A program made the translations under genes and the position numbers. From Terriglobales bacterium (GTDB lineage Bacteria > Acidobacteriota > Terriglobia > Terriglobales > Gp1-AA117), in NCBI GenBank assembly GCA_030150795.1, contig JASLFF010000464.1:1-6454 (forward strand): 6,454 nucleotides of DNA, in the 5' to 3' direction. Each line of letters opens with the position of its first letter. Positions within the stretch are counted from its first letter, which is position 1. This document shows positions 1-6,143 of this stretch, in pieces. The notes under the pieces are model-generated. The model was not told the DNA's origin and searched no databases. It saw only the letters and a program-made list of their open reading frames with translations.

Positions 1-308
1 ACAAAATCCGTTCCCGCATAAGCTGGAGGTTTGCCGGGAGTGCCGGATACCCATCGAACTCGTCCGGCATCACTTAATTCCTCGGGAGGGGAGAGAGGCT
101 GGTATTTGAAATCTGGATGTGTTGCTTTTATCACACCAGCAATACGATCAATCTCGTCACGGCCTCGGTAGATGCCTCCGTTGGGATCGTAGAACACACC
201 ATCTTCATTCCAGATGTCGTCGATGGCCGCGCGCCGACGCACGGGATTATTTTCGCCAAATACGTCGCTCAGATTACGAAGCAGCAAGGTGGATATGCTG
301 TAGGACAT
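1..308 (-). CDS. NTF2/SnoaL-like protein, 5' part (C-terminus beyond left edge)
   Basis: An open frame runs from ATG at 308 to the left edge, giving 102 codons with no stop. An AGAGGAGA Shine-Dalgarno sequence sits about 8 nt before the ATG and fixes the start. The protein begins MSYSISTLLLRN and continues with a 'DDIWNEDGVFYDPNGGIYRGRDEI' type pattern, here split around residues 33-56: IWNEDGVFYDP, then GGIYRGRDEID. Near residue 84 comes GRVRWVSGTPG, followed by YAGTDFV. This order (tryptophan and acidic turn, D-P-x-G, G-R-x-x-I, then a strand with R-x-R-W and a G-T-D-F strand) is typical of the small alpha+beta-barrel NTF2/SnoaL-like superfamily, whose members are about 110-150 residues long. 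Perhaps 20-45 residues are missing past the edge. The superfamily includes ketosteroid-isomerase-like enzymes and many proteins of unknown function, so no substrate can be assigned. It appears to be a single cytoplasmic protein with no signal peptide. Confidence 0.85.
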   Translation of the reverse strand, partial: MSYSISTLLLRNLSDVFGENNPVRRRAAIDDIWNEDGVFYDPNGGIYRGRDEIDRIAGVIKATHPDFKYQPLSPPEELSDAGRVRWVSGTPGKPPAYAGTDF

Positions 309-554
309 GACTTGTCTCCTCTAGGCAATCGGGCCTCGCTATCCAGATGCACACACCGAAGGAAAGTTGCAGAAAGACGCTGTGTGCTGATTGTTCAAAT
401 CATTTTACGGTCGCAATCCGGCGTTTACACTCAGAGCCGAGATCACTCTTGCGGGCTGAGATGGGAAAGATTCCACCGCAGCCGTGTCAAGATTCAGCTT
501 CGCATCGCCGCAAAGGAAAAATTCATGAAGACCTTCCCGCTTTCGTTGGTCCCA
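309..554. other. Intergenic region with no recognised gene
   Basis: These 246 bases separate two minus-strand units. The only clear element is the Shine-Dalgarno sequence of the left-edge gene, at about 315-322. A TTGACA hexamer reads on the minus strand at 485-490, but no convincing -10 follows at normal spacing. Open frames here have no recognisable protein features. Confidence 0.5.
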
Positions 555-937
555 TCATGATTCGCGCTTCGGCTCACCGCCCATGGCCGGGCTGAATAAG
601 AAGTCATGGAACTCCCCGGTCATCCATTCAGGCGCAACAGAGTGGCAATCTGCGCCCAGTGGCGCATTTCGTGCACCAGCACATGAACAATGATTTTCTT
701 GGGAGTCACTCTCAGCACGGAATTCATCAGCTTGAACTCGAAAGGGACATCCCATTTCTCGGACGGAAACGCTTCAACAAAATCCTTCAGCTCCCGTCGG
801 CTTTCGTGACCGAACTGAAAAAGCGCTTCCAGATTATCCACCGGAGCAGCAGGGTTGTCGGTTTCCCCGGTTCCGAGCCTTCCTTCATCGCGTTCTTGAA
901 ATGTCGGATGCCGTCGCCCAACCCCTTGCCCGCTCAT
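555..937 (-). pseudogene. DinB-family protein remnant, frameshifted and N-terminally truncated
   Basis: The main frame runs from a possible ATG at 937 to a stop at 620-622. It contains HVLVHEMRHWAQIATLLRL, the C-terminal helix of the DinB/YfiT-like four-helix metalloprotein fold with its HxxxH metal-binding pattern (compare HxxxHRGQ in the family). Reading stops directly after LLRLNG. The neighbouring frame continues with TGEFHDFLFSPAMGGEPKRES to a stop at 555, which looks like the natural C-terminus. Inserting one T near 621 (GGATGACC to GGATTGACC) would join the two frames into one protein, so a one-base deletion is the simplest explanation. DinB proteins are usually about 150-170 residues with a first metal-binding His in the N-terminal half. 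I cannot find that half in any frame up to the start of the next gene. Residues before about NLEALF look unlike the family and may be shifted or unrelated. A sequencing error could explain the 3' break but not the missing N-terminus. An in-frame truncated protein of about 105 residues remains possible. Confidence 0.6.
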
Positions 938-1090
938 TTCATTGTTTCTCTGAAATTGACTCCGCGTCACCAGAGAGTCCCGCCATCTCAGCGCCAAGTA
1001 GCTGCATCATTATTTACTGGAATCGATAGTAGGAGTGGCAGGAGTTCTGGACACATCTTACTTCCCCGACGTTCCGCTGCTAACTTCTTC

Positions 1091-1097
1091 AAGGAGA
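1091..1097 (+). promoter_or_regulatory. Shine-Dalgarno site that sets a GTG start
   Basis: AAGGAGA lies 6 nt before GTG at 1104. The frame is also open further upstream from ATG at 1035, but that start has no ribosome site and would put 23 residues in front of the signal peptide. The GTG start is therefore preferred. Confidence 0.75.
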
Positions 1098-1103
1098 CAT
1101 CCC

Positions 1104-2408
1104 GTGCGCAAGATCCACCCGATGTATTTTCTGCTGCTTTCTGCCGTCCTGTTCGCTTCTTCAGCATCCGTTGCCCAAACTTACCAGAACCTCGTCCCTC
1201 CCGCGGGAATTGCCACCAGCGCCGGTGAGCCTTCCATTGGCGTGAATTGGAATACCGGCGAAATCCTCTTTGAGGCCGGCCTGGAAACAGATCGCGTTAC
1301 CATCAATGGCGCTTCAGCCACATGGGAAAACGTAAGCTCTCCGGAAACATCTGAGCTGTCTTTGGACCCGATTCTCTTCACTGACCACGCCACCGGCCGC
1401 ACTCTGGTCTCGCAACTTGCAGGCGCGTGCAGTCTCTCTTCATTTACTGATAATGACGGAACCAGCTATACACCCGCGGTGGGATGCGGACTTCCCGCTG
1501 GAATCGATCACCAAACAATTGGCGGCGGCCCGTTCGCTCCCAGCCTTGTACCTCAGTTGCCGCCACCGGTGGGATATCAGCATGCAATTTATTACTGCTC
1601 CCAGGATGTGATTGATGCTTCCTGCGCCATCAGCCTGAACGGCGGACTCACCTACGGCCCTGCCGTGCCGATTTACACACTCGCCGATTGCGGCGGCTTG
1701 CATGGGCACATCAAAGTGGGCCCCGACGGCACTGCATATGTTCCCAACAAGAATTGCGGAAGCGGAAATGCCGCGGTGGTCTCCTCCGGAAACAATGGCG
1801 CTACCTGGACGATCCATACTGTTCCCGGCAGCACGTCTGGCGATAGCGATCCTTCTGTTGCCATTGCTTCAGACAATACCGTCTATTTCGGCTGGCACGG
1901 CGGCAACGGTCATCCCATGGTCGCGGTTTCTCACGATCACGGCGCAACCTGGACGAACAGCACTGACGTTGGAACAGCGCTTGGTATCCAGAACGTTGCC
2001 TTCCCTGCCATGGTTGCAGGCGACGGTAACCGCGCCGCGCTCGCTTTCCTCGGCACACCCACAGGCGGCGATGCCCAGGACACGGCAAACTTCACCGGCA
2101 TCTGGCATCTCTATGTCGCGCATACGTTCGATGGCGGCGCAACATGGACTTTAATAGATGCCACTCCTAACGATCCAGTCCAGCGCGGTTCTATTTGCTT
2201 GGCTGGAACCACCTGCGGCAATGATCGCAATCTGCTCGACTTCATTGATGCCACCTTGGACAAGCAAGGGCGTGTTCTGGTTGGATACGCCGACGGATGC
2301 ATCGGCGCATGTATCGCCACCGGTCCTAATTCCTTTAGCGCACAGGGCACCATTGCACGTCAGGCTACAGGGAAAGGCTTATTCGCAGCTTTTGATGGAA
2401 CGTTTTAA
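1104..2408 (+). CDS. Secreted Asp-box (BNR-repeat) beta-propeller protein, sialidase-like fold
   Basis: The protein has 434 residues from the GTG start. Residues 1-24 form a typical signal peptide: basic MRKIH, then YFLLLSAVLFASS, with probable cleavage after SVA before Gln25. Four Asp-box motifs (S/T-x-D/N-x-G-x-T-W/Y) are visible: SLNGGLTY at 177-184, SGNNGATW at 228-235, SHDHGATW at 276-283 and TFDGGATW at 341-348. Spacings of about 48-65 residues match one motif per blade of a sialidase-type six-bladed propeller. Ten cysteines (109, 128, 165, 174, 196, 218, 365, 371, 399, 403) suggest disulfides, consistent with export. Asp boxes are structural and occur in sialidases, other glycosidases, and non-enzymatic propellers such as photosystem-assembly and sortilin-type proteins. 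I see no clear arginine triad or FRIP motif, so sialidase activity should not be assumed. There is no visible LPxTG, lipobox or C-terminal anchor. It is a lone plus-strand gene, with minus-strand genes on both sides. Confidence 0.85.
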   Translation: MRKIHPMYFLLLSAVLFASSASVAQTYQNLVPPAGIATSAGEPSIGVNWNTGEILFEAGLETDRVTINGASATWENVSSPETSELSLDPILFTDHATGRTLVSQLAGACSLSSFTDNDGTSYTPAVGCGLPAGIDHQTIGGGPFAPSLVPQLPPPVGYQHAIYYCSQDVIDASCAISLNGGLTYGPAVPIYTLADCGGLHGHIKVGPDGTAYVPNKNCGSGNAAVVSSGNNGATWTIHTVPGSTSGDSDPSVAIASDNTVYFGWHGGNGHPMVAVSHDHGATWTNSTDVGTALGIQNVAFPAMVAGDGNRAALAFLGTPTGGDAQDTANFTGIWHLYVAHTFDGGATWTLIDATPNDPVQRGSICLAGTTCGNDRNLLDFIDATLDKQGRVLVGYADGCIGACIATGPNSFSAQGTIARQATGKGLFAAFDGTF

Positions 2409-2436
2409 GCGGGGAACGACCGCTCACTATAAGTAA

Positions 2437-2482
2437 GGACGCTTTCGCAATTCAGGAATCACAATGAATTGTGGGAGCGTCC
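2437..2482 (+). terminator. Long RNA hairpin after the propeller gene
   Basis: Positions 2437-2454 pair with 2465-2482 in an uninterrupted 18-bp stem (three G-U pairs, the rest Watson-Crick) around a 10-nt loop. The wobble pairs (2447/2472, 2445/2474, 2444/2475) would be A-C mismatches on the minus strand, so the structure favours plus-strand RNA. It starts 29 nt after the propeller stop codon. No T-run follows, so it could be a terminator, a 3'-end stabiliser or a repeat-derived element. Confidence 0.55.
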
Positions 2483-2497
2483 GAACTTAAAGTTCGG
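2481..2497. repeat. 17-bp palindrome (CCGAACT-TAA-AGTTCGG)
   Basis: A perfect 7-bp inverted repeat has a 3-nt centre. It shares two bases with the preceding 18-bp hairpin and lies 7 nt beyond the stop of the minus-strand gene ending at 2504. As a symmetric element between convergent genes it could form a hairpin in either transcript or bind a dimeric protein. No T-run accompanies it on either strand. Confidence 0.5.
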
Positions 2498-2503
2498 CAG
2501 CGA

Positions 2504-2752
2504 TCATTCCGCAGCCGCATAACGCAGAACAGCGACCGGCGCTTCAGCGCAGACCGTGCAGAATCTTTTATGCCGATGGAAAGCTTCGTCGGCTTCACGG
2601 TGGGTTTCTCCCAGGACTTCTATCTGCTTCATCTCACGATCGTCTTTTTTAGTGCTGGAAAAAAACTCCAACAGTCGGGCTTTAAACACCTCGTCCGCCT
2701 GGGACGCCCTGGTAAAGAGGTCCCTCCCGCGCTTGCATAGCTGTGGGTGCAT
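2504..2752 (-). CDS. Small hypothetical protein with a CxxC pair
   Basis: This 82-residue frame starts at ATG 2752. The protein is highly charged in the middle (STKKDDREMKQIEVLGETHREADEAFHRH, roughly residues 33-60, split here as STKKDDREMKQ and HREADEAFHRHKRF). A CTVC pair follows at about residues 65-68, and the protein ends in AAAE. It has no signal peptide or membrane segment and is probably cytoplasmic and helical. I do not recognise a family. It is preferred over the overlapping plus-strand frames because its residue composition and codon pattern look coding and because it continues the minus-strand gene series. Against it, no good Shine-Dalgarno sequence precedes the ATG. A TTTACA-N5-TTTACA direct repeat lies about 42-58 bp upstream of the start. 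The gene is separated from the response-regulator gene by about 110 bp, so it may have its own promoter. Confidence 0.5.
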   Translation of the reverse strand: MHPQLCKRGRDLFTRASQADEVFKARLLEFFSSTKKDDREMKQIEVLGETHREADEAFHRHKRFCTVCAEAPVAVLRYAAAE

Positions 2753-2793
2753 GGCGGTGATTTTCGCGCCGGTGGGGATTGAAGTCCATAGGC

Positions 2794-2810
2794 TTTACAG
2801 GCTTTTTACA
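2794..2810 (+). promoter_or_regulatory. Direct-repeat box TTTACA-N5-TTTACA (copy 1)
   Basis: TTTACA occurs at 2794-2799 and again at 2805-2810, exactly 11 bp apart. The surrounding GGCTTTACA / GGCTTTTTACA also repeats partly. The geometry is that of tandem half-sites for OmpR/PhoB-family regulators. The same hexamer pair with the same spacing occurs at 6167-6183. It lies between the response-regulator gene and the small CxxC gene, upstream of the latter. The role is inferred. Confidence 0.5.
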
Positions 2811-2850
2811 TCGAGACTGCGGGGAATTTACTTTGCTGAGGAGACTGGAT

Positions 2851-2863
2851 AACCGGGGCGGTT
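2851..2863 (-). terminator. Short hairpin directly after the response-regulator gene
   Basis: AACCG and CGGTT pair around a 3-nt loop immediately beyond the stop codon at 2864-2866. The stem is only 5 bp and no T-run follows, so this is a weak terminator candidate. Confidence 0.25.
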
Positions 2864-3547
2864 TCAGGCGACGAACTTATAGCCCAGGCCCGGTACCGTC
2901 ACGATCATAGCGGGCTGCTTGGGATCTTTTTCCAGTTTCTGGCGCAGGCTGCCCACGTGTACATCCACAGTGCGCGTAAACGTTTCTTCGCTGTAACCCC
3001 AGACTTCTTTGAGCAGCACTTCGCGGGACAACGTAGTGCCTGGATTTTGAGCAAAGTAGCGCAGCAGGCGGAATTCGCGCGCGGAAAGCGGCAGTATCTT
3101 GTCGTCGCGTGAAACGGTTGTGCCTTTCAAATCGATTCGCACCGGGCCAAACTGCAACACGTCCGCTTCTTTAGGATGGACTGCGCCGCGGCGTATCTGC
3201 GCCTCAATACGCGCCAGAAGTTCCAGCACTTCAAAAGGCTTGGTAACGTAATCGTCGGCGCCGATTTTCAGTCCCAGGACTTTGTCCACCAACTGGCCGC
3301 GCGCCGTAAGCATAATGATGGGCGTTGCGATACCTGCTTTGCGGACGTCGCGGCAAACGTCATTCCCGTTCTTCTTCGGCAACATCACATCCAGGATCAC
3401 GAGGTCATATGCGCCTTCAATGGCCTTGCGCAGCCCTTCTTCTCCATCGGATGCCGTATCCAGCGCGTATCCTTCCGCCTTGAGCCGGTCGGAAAGCGTC
3501 ATGCGCAGGTCTTCTTCGTCCTCTACTAATAGGATTCGTTCGGTCAT
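2864..3547 (-). CDS. OmpR/PhoB-family response regulator
   Basis: The protein is 227 residues, the normal length for the family. The N-terminal receiver (about 3-118) has the acidic pocket E9/D10, the phospho-acceptor D53 in VILDVMLP, T81 in MLTARG and K103 in DDYVTKPFE. The C-terminal winged-helix DNA-binding domain (about 132-227) has the usual LSAREFRLLRYFAQNPG helix, a VDVHVGSLRQKLE recognition helix and the terminal PGLGYKF wing. It should be a cytoplasmic transcription factor activated by phosphorylation. Its start ATG overlaps the stop of the kinase gene in an ATGA arrangement, with little Shine-Dalgarno sequence of its own, so translational coupling is likely and the kinase is its obvious partner. 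The family binds direct repeats with 10-11 bp period, and such repeats (TTTACA-N5-TTTACA) lie on both sides of this gene block. The functional name (CpxR-like or other) cannot be settled from sequence alone. Confidence 0.97.
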   Translation of the reverse strand: MTERILLVEDEEDLRMTLSDRLKAEGYALDTASDGEEGLRKAIEGAYDLVILDVMLPKKNGNDVCRDVRKAGIATPIIMLTARGQLVDKVLGLKIGADDYVTKPFEVLELLARIEAQIRRGAVHPKEADVLQFGPVRIDLKGTTVSRDDKILPLSAREFRLLRYFAQNPGTTLSREVLLKEVWGYSEETFTRTVDVHVGSLRQKLEKDPKQPAMIVTVPGLGYKFVA

Positions 3548-5520
3548 GAGGAGAAGCCTGGTTCCGCGCCGGCCGGTTTGTCCGCCGCGCCTTGCGTCTC
3601 TTCCGCTTTGCGTTCCTGCGTTACCGGCAGATGGATGCTAAAGGCGCTTCCCTTGCCCAGTTCGCTGCTAGCAGTGACCCTGCCTCCCATGGCTTCCACA
3701 ATGGTCCGCGCCAGCGGCAAACCCAATCCTGTGCCATGGATTCCAGATTCGCTTACCGCCGGACTGCGATAGAACGGTTCAAAGATCTGTTTGATCTCGT
3801 CTTTGCTAATGCCGATCCCCCTGTCTTCCACTGTAAGTTTCACTTCCTCTATACGCCCATTGCCTTTCACTGCCGCAGCTGAAATTCGCAGCCAGCGGTT
3901 CTCGCCGCCATATTTCACGGCGTTGGTAATCAGGTTCTGCAAGCTGCGCACCAAAGCGGTGAAATCAGCGTTCACCGTCGGCAATCCGCTTTCAATCCGC
4001 CGTTCCACTGTAAATCCTGCCGCTGCCACCTCAGAGCTTGTTCCCTCCAGCGCTGCGTCAATCACTTCTGAAATGTTTATTTGTCCGTGTCCCAGGCTGC
4101 GTTGCGGTTGCTGCGTCGCAGCAAAGAGCAAGACCTGCTCCACCAACTGCGTCAACTGCCGGCTCTGCTTCACGATCGTATTGCCATAGCGTACCAATTG
4201 CTGCTTGTCTTCCACCACACCATGGGCAATATTCTCCGCCGCCGATGAGATTACAGCCAGCGGTGTCCGCAACTCATGCGAGACGCCTGCCACAAAGTCC
4301 ATCTGCAATCTGGCCAGCCTGCGCGCTCGTTGGCTGGCTACAACAATCAGGCCCATGGTTATGGCTAAAACTCCCAGCACGCCAAAGCTTGCCATCAGGT
4401 TGCGCCGTCTCAGCGCACCCACTGCCGCTTCCACTGATCCGCTTTTATGAGTGGCCGTGACCTGCCACATGTCCTGGCTCTGAGCGTAATGAAATGGATC
4501 AAATCTGGGCAGGCGCTCAAGCGCCGCCATGTGCTGCTCGTCCGATTGCTGCGCGTGATCGCCGGCCCGGGGCCGCGCCGGCGCAGAAAAAAATTCCATC
4601 CCGGCATTTGGCGGCCCGCCATGCCCAAACGGCGGCCCAAAGAGATTCAAGGCGGCGTCCACCGGAGAGCTCTTCTCTTCGCCCGATCCCGGCCCGGAAG
4701 AATAAAGCACGCATTCTCCATCGTTGCCAACAGCCTTCACCGCCACGTAATAGTCCATTGCCGATGAACTGCCGAAGGACTTTTGCGCCAGCTCCGGGAA
4801 AATCTCTTTTTCCAGCACGCGCGGATTCAACTGGATGATCAGCCACGTAACCTGTGCCGTGTCTACGGGCTCACTTAATGACGCGTGCCCCCGGATGGGA
4901 TAAACAATGGCCGGTATTGATTGGTCGATGGCCCACGGCATCATCATTTCCTGCATGCGTCCGCGCATGGCAGCCCCTCGGTCGTCGCCGTGGCCGCCAA
5001 AGTTTCTCTGACGTCTAAACTCAGAATGATGATGTCCATCACGTGCGTTAGGGCTTCCATCTGGCGGATGGTGCGCCGTAGTGATTTCCAATAACCGTTG
5101 CTGCATTGGATCAAATTCGGCCGGCCATGCAGTCCGCTCAAACTGGCTGCTGGCTGGGTCGAACCGCAACGGTTTCTGGTGCGTTGGATCAGCCCAGAGA
5201 TAGATGTGTGAAACCAGGTTTGGATGCGCTGCGGTCTGTTGCAGGCGATGAAATTGTTCGTTCAGCTCTGCGGCATTCACCGTGCCGGAACTTTCTGCAA
5301 CAGTCCTGATCTCAACTGCAACCGCGCCTAGTTCATGGGAAAGGTCCTGCCGGAAACTCGTGAGTGAGACATGCAGGTTGGCGAGCATTTGCGCCCGTGT
5401 GGCATCGCTTACCTGTCCGCTCCACCGATATTGCAATACAGCCAGACCCACCAACACTGCCGCCATCGCGGGCATGGCTACCCATCGGAGAAGACGTTCT
5501 CTGGCTTGTGGTCTATTCAT
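3544..5520 (-). CDS. Membrane sensor histidine kinase with large periplasmic domain
   Basis: The protein has 658 residues. A first membrane helix at about 13-30 (VAMPAMAAVLVGLAVLQ) and a second at about 375-396 (FGVLGVLAITMGLIVVA) enclose a sensor region of roughly 340 residues, far larger than the CpxA sensor. After the second helix only about 12 residues precede HisKA, leaving no room for a HAMP domain. The phospho-acceptor is H415 in VSHELRTPL. The ATPase domain has the N box at 529-537 (NLITNAVKY), G1 DRGIGI at 566-571, F box FEPFYR at 580-585 and G2 GTGLGL at 596-601. All catalytic boxes are intact. The sensor contains His-rich patches (H150/151, H163-165, H177) and a Gly/Pro/His segment FGHGGPP at 298-304. 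I do not recognise a named sensor domain. The stop overlaps the response-regulator start by 4 bp. The ATG at 5520 has a poor ribosome site but places the first helix correctly. It probably autophosphorylates and signals to the adjacent OmpR-type regulator. Confidence 0.96.
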   Translation of the reverse strand: MNRPQARERLLRWVAMPAMAAVLVGLAVLQYRWSGQVSDATRAQMLANLHVSLTSFRQDLSHELGAVAVEIRTVAESSGTVNAAELNEQFHRLQQTAAHPNLVSHIYLWADPTHQKPLRFDPASSQFERTAWPAEFDPMQQRLLEITTAHHPPDGSPNARDGHHHSEFRRQRNFGGHGDDRGAAMRGRMQEMMMPWAIDQSIPAIVYPIRGHASLSEPVDTAQVTWLIIQLNPRVLEKEIFPELAQKSFGSSSAMDYYVAVKAVGNDGECVLYSSGPGSGEEKSSPVDAALNLFGPPFGHGGPPNAGMEFFSAPARPRAGDHAQQSDEQHMAALERLPRFDPFHYAQSQDMWQVTATHKSGSVEAAVGALRRRNLMASFGVLGVLAITMGLIVVASQRARRLARLQMDFVAGVSHELRTPLAVISSAAENIAHGVVEDKQQLVRYGNTIVKQSRQLTQLVEQVLLFAATQQPQRSLGHGQINISEVIDAALEGTSSEVAAAGFTVERRIESGLPTVNADFTALVRSLQNLITNAVKYGGENRWLRISAAAVKGNGRIEEVKLTVEDRGIGISKDEIKQIFEPFYRSPAVSESGIHGTGLGLPLARTIVEAMGGRVTASSELGKGSAFSIHLPVTQERKAEETQGAADKPAGAEPGFSS

Positions 5521-5604
5521 TCAATTTCAACTTGGGGGAAACAGTTGGCGTTGCCGGATCACAGTTCCGCGCCGATTCTCGCCTCATTAGATTATATGTC
5601 CGCC
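5521..5604. other. Intergenic gap between receiver and kinase genes
   Basis: These 84 bases lie between two minus-strand genes. A TATAAT hexamer reads on the minus strand at 5591-5596, just after the receiver stop, but no -35 match lies at normal distance. There is no clear terminator hairpin, so read-through from the receiver gene into the kinase gene is plausible. Confidence 0.4.
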
Positions 5605-6066
5605 TCACGCTCCCGCTGGGATCGGCTCTACTCGCGGGCTTGGCCGCAGAGGCCGCTGCAGCAACGCGCTGAGCTCCCGCAGGAATCGAGGCTTGTAAAT
5701 GACCGCCTTCGCTCCGCATCCGGCGCACGCCGCGCGAAACCGCGGGCTCGTGTCCATGGACATCAGGATGACCTCGGTTGCAGGAGCCATCTGGGACAAC
5801 ATCAGGGCTGTTCTTAGCCCGCTCATCCCGGGCATGTCCGCATCCATTACAACCAGATCTGGTTTCAGTTCCAGCACCGCATCCACCGCTTGCGTGCCAC
5901 TCTCTGCCCTGCCGGCCACTTCAACCACATCATGATGCTCCAGCAGAGAGCAGATGGCGTGCAGAATTGTCTCGGAATCATCTACCACCAGCGCTTTTTT
6001 TCTGATGGGCGCCAAAGGAACTGGTTCCAGTGTCTGCGTTCGAATTGCTAATGATCCTAGAGACAT
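5605..6066 (-). CDS. Stand-alone receiver-domain response regulator
   Basis: The protein has 153 residues, essentially one receiver domain (about 23-140). The acidic pair is D29/D30 in ALVVDDSE, the phospho-acceptor is D75 in VVMDADMPGMSG, the switch residue is S103 in LMSMD, and the conserved lysine is K125 in VIYKPRF. The pattern (SLLEHHDVVEVAGRAESG, then ELKPDLVVMD) resembles receivers of the NarL/LuxR type. However, the usual HTH domain is absent: only a short Pro/Arg-rich tail follows, so it is unlikely to bind DNA directly. A 22-residue extension precedes the domain. The ATG at 6066 is supported by a GAGG ribosome site. The gene lies upstream of the kinase on the same strand, with an 84-bp gap. 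By analogy with other single-domain receivers it could be a phosphate sink, relay intermediate or protein-interaction switch for this kinase, but that role is inferred. A run of seven T at 5995-6001 (plus strand) is a homopolymer where read errors could occur, yet the frame is consistent across it. Confidence 0.92.
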   Translation of the reverse strand: MSLGSLAIRTQTLEPVPLAPIRKKALVVDDSETILHAICSLLEHHDVVEVAGRAESGTQAVDAVLELKPDLVVMDADMPGMSGLRTALMLSQMAPATEVILMSMDTSPRFRAACAGCGAKAVIYKPRFLRELSALLQRPLRPSPRVEPIPAGA

Positions 6067-6090
6067 ACAGCACCTCGTCCCGAATTTACG

Positions 6091-6115
6091 TAACTTAACT
6101 TAACTTACCTAACTT
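6091..6115. repeat. Tandem TAACT pentamer repeats in leader of receiver gene
   Basis: TAACT occurs three times in a row (6091-6105), followed by the variant TACCT and then another AACTT. On the minus strand this reads as repeated AGTTA, about 25-50 bases before the receiver ATG, in the probable 5' leader. Such simple repeats can vary in number by slippage and could change leader length. It may also have no function. Confidence 0.6.
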
Positions 6116-6143
6116 AAAGATTAATCAGACTTTGAGTTGGCTG

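Noticed and set aside
404..429. Pair of TTTAC motifs upstream of the NTF2/SnoaL-like gene
   Set aside because: Their spacing is 20 bp and the flanks differ, so they do not match the 11-bp phased boxes.
485..490. TTGACA on the minus strand upstream of the NTF2/SnoaL-like gene
   Set aside because: No -10-like sequence follows at suitable spacing, so a promoter call would be guesswork.
117..560. Plus-strand open frame of 147 residues
   Set aside because: It lies largely opposite the NTF2/SnoaL-like gene, which has a strong ribosome site and clear family features. The plus-strand translation has no recognisable domain and no ribosome site.
659..1228. Plus-strand open frame of 189 residues
   Set aside because: It is antisense to the DinB-family remnant and then out of frame with the propeller gene, so it is a shadow.
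2471..2852. Two overlapping plus-strand frames opposite the small CxxC gene
   Set aside because: Their translations look like antisense shadows, with no ribosome sites. The minus-strand frame has more protein-like composition.
5591..5596. Perfect TATAAT on the minus strand ahead of the kinase gene
   Set aside because: No -35-like hexamer lies at 16-18 bp and there is no extended -10, so a separate kinase promoter is not supported.
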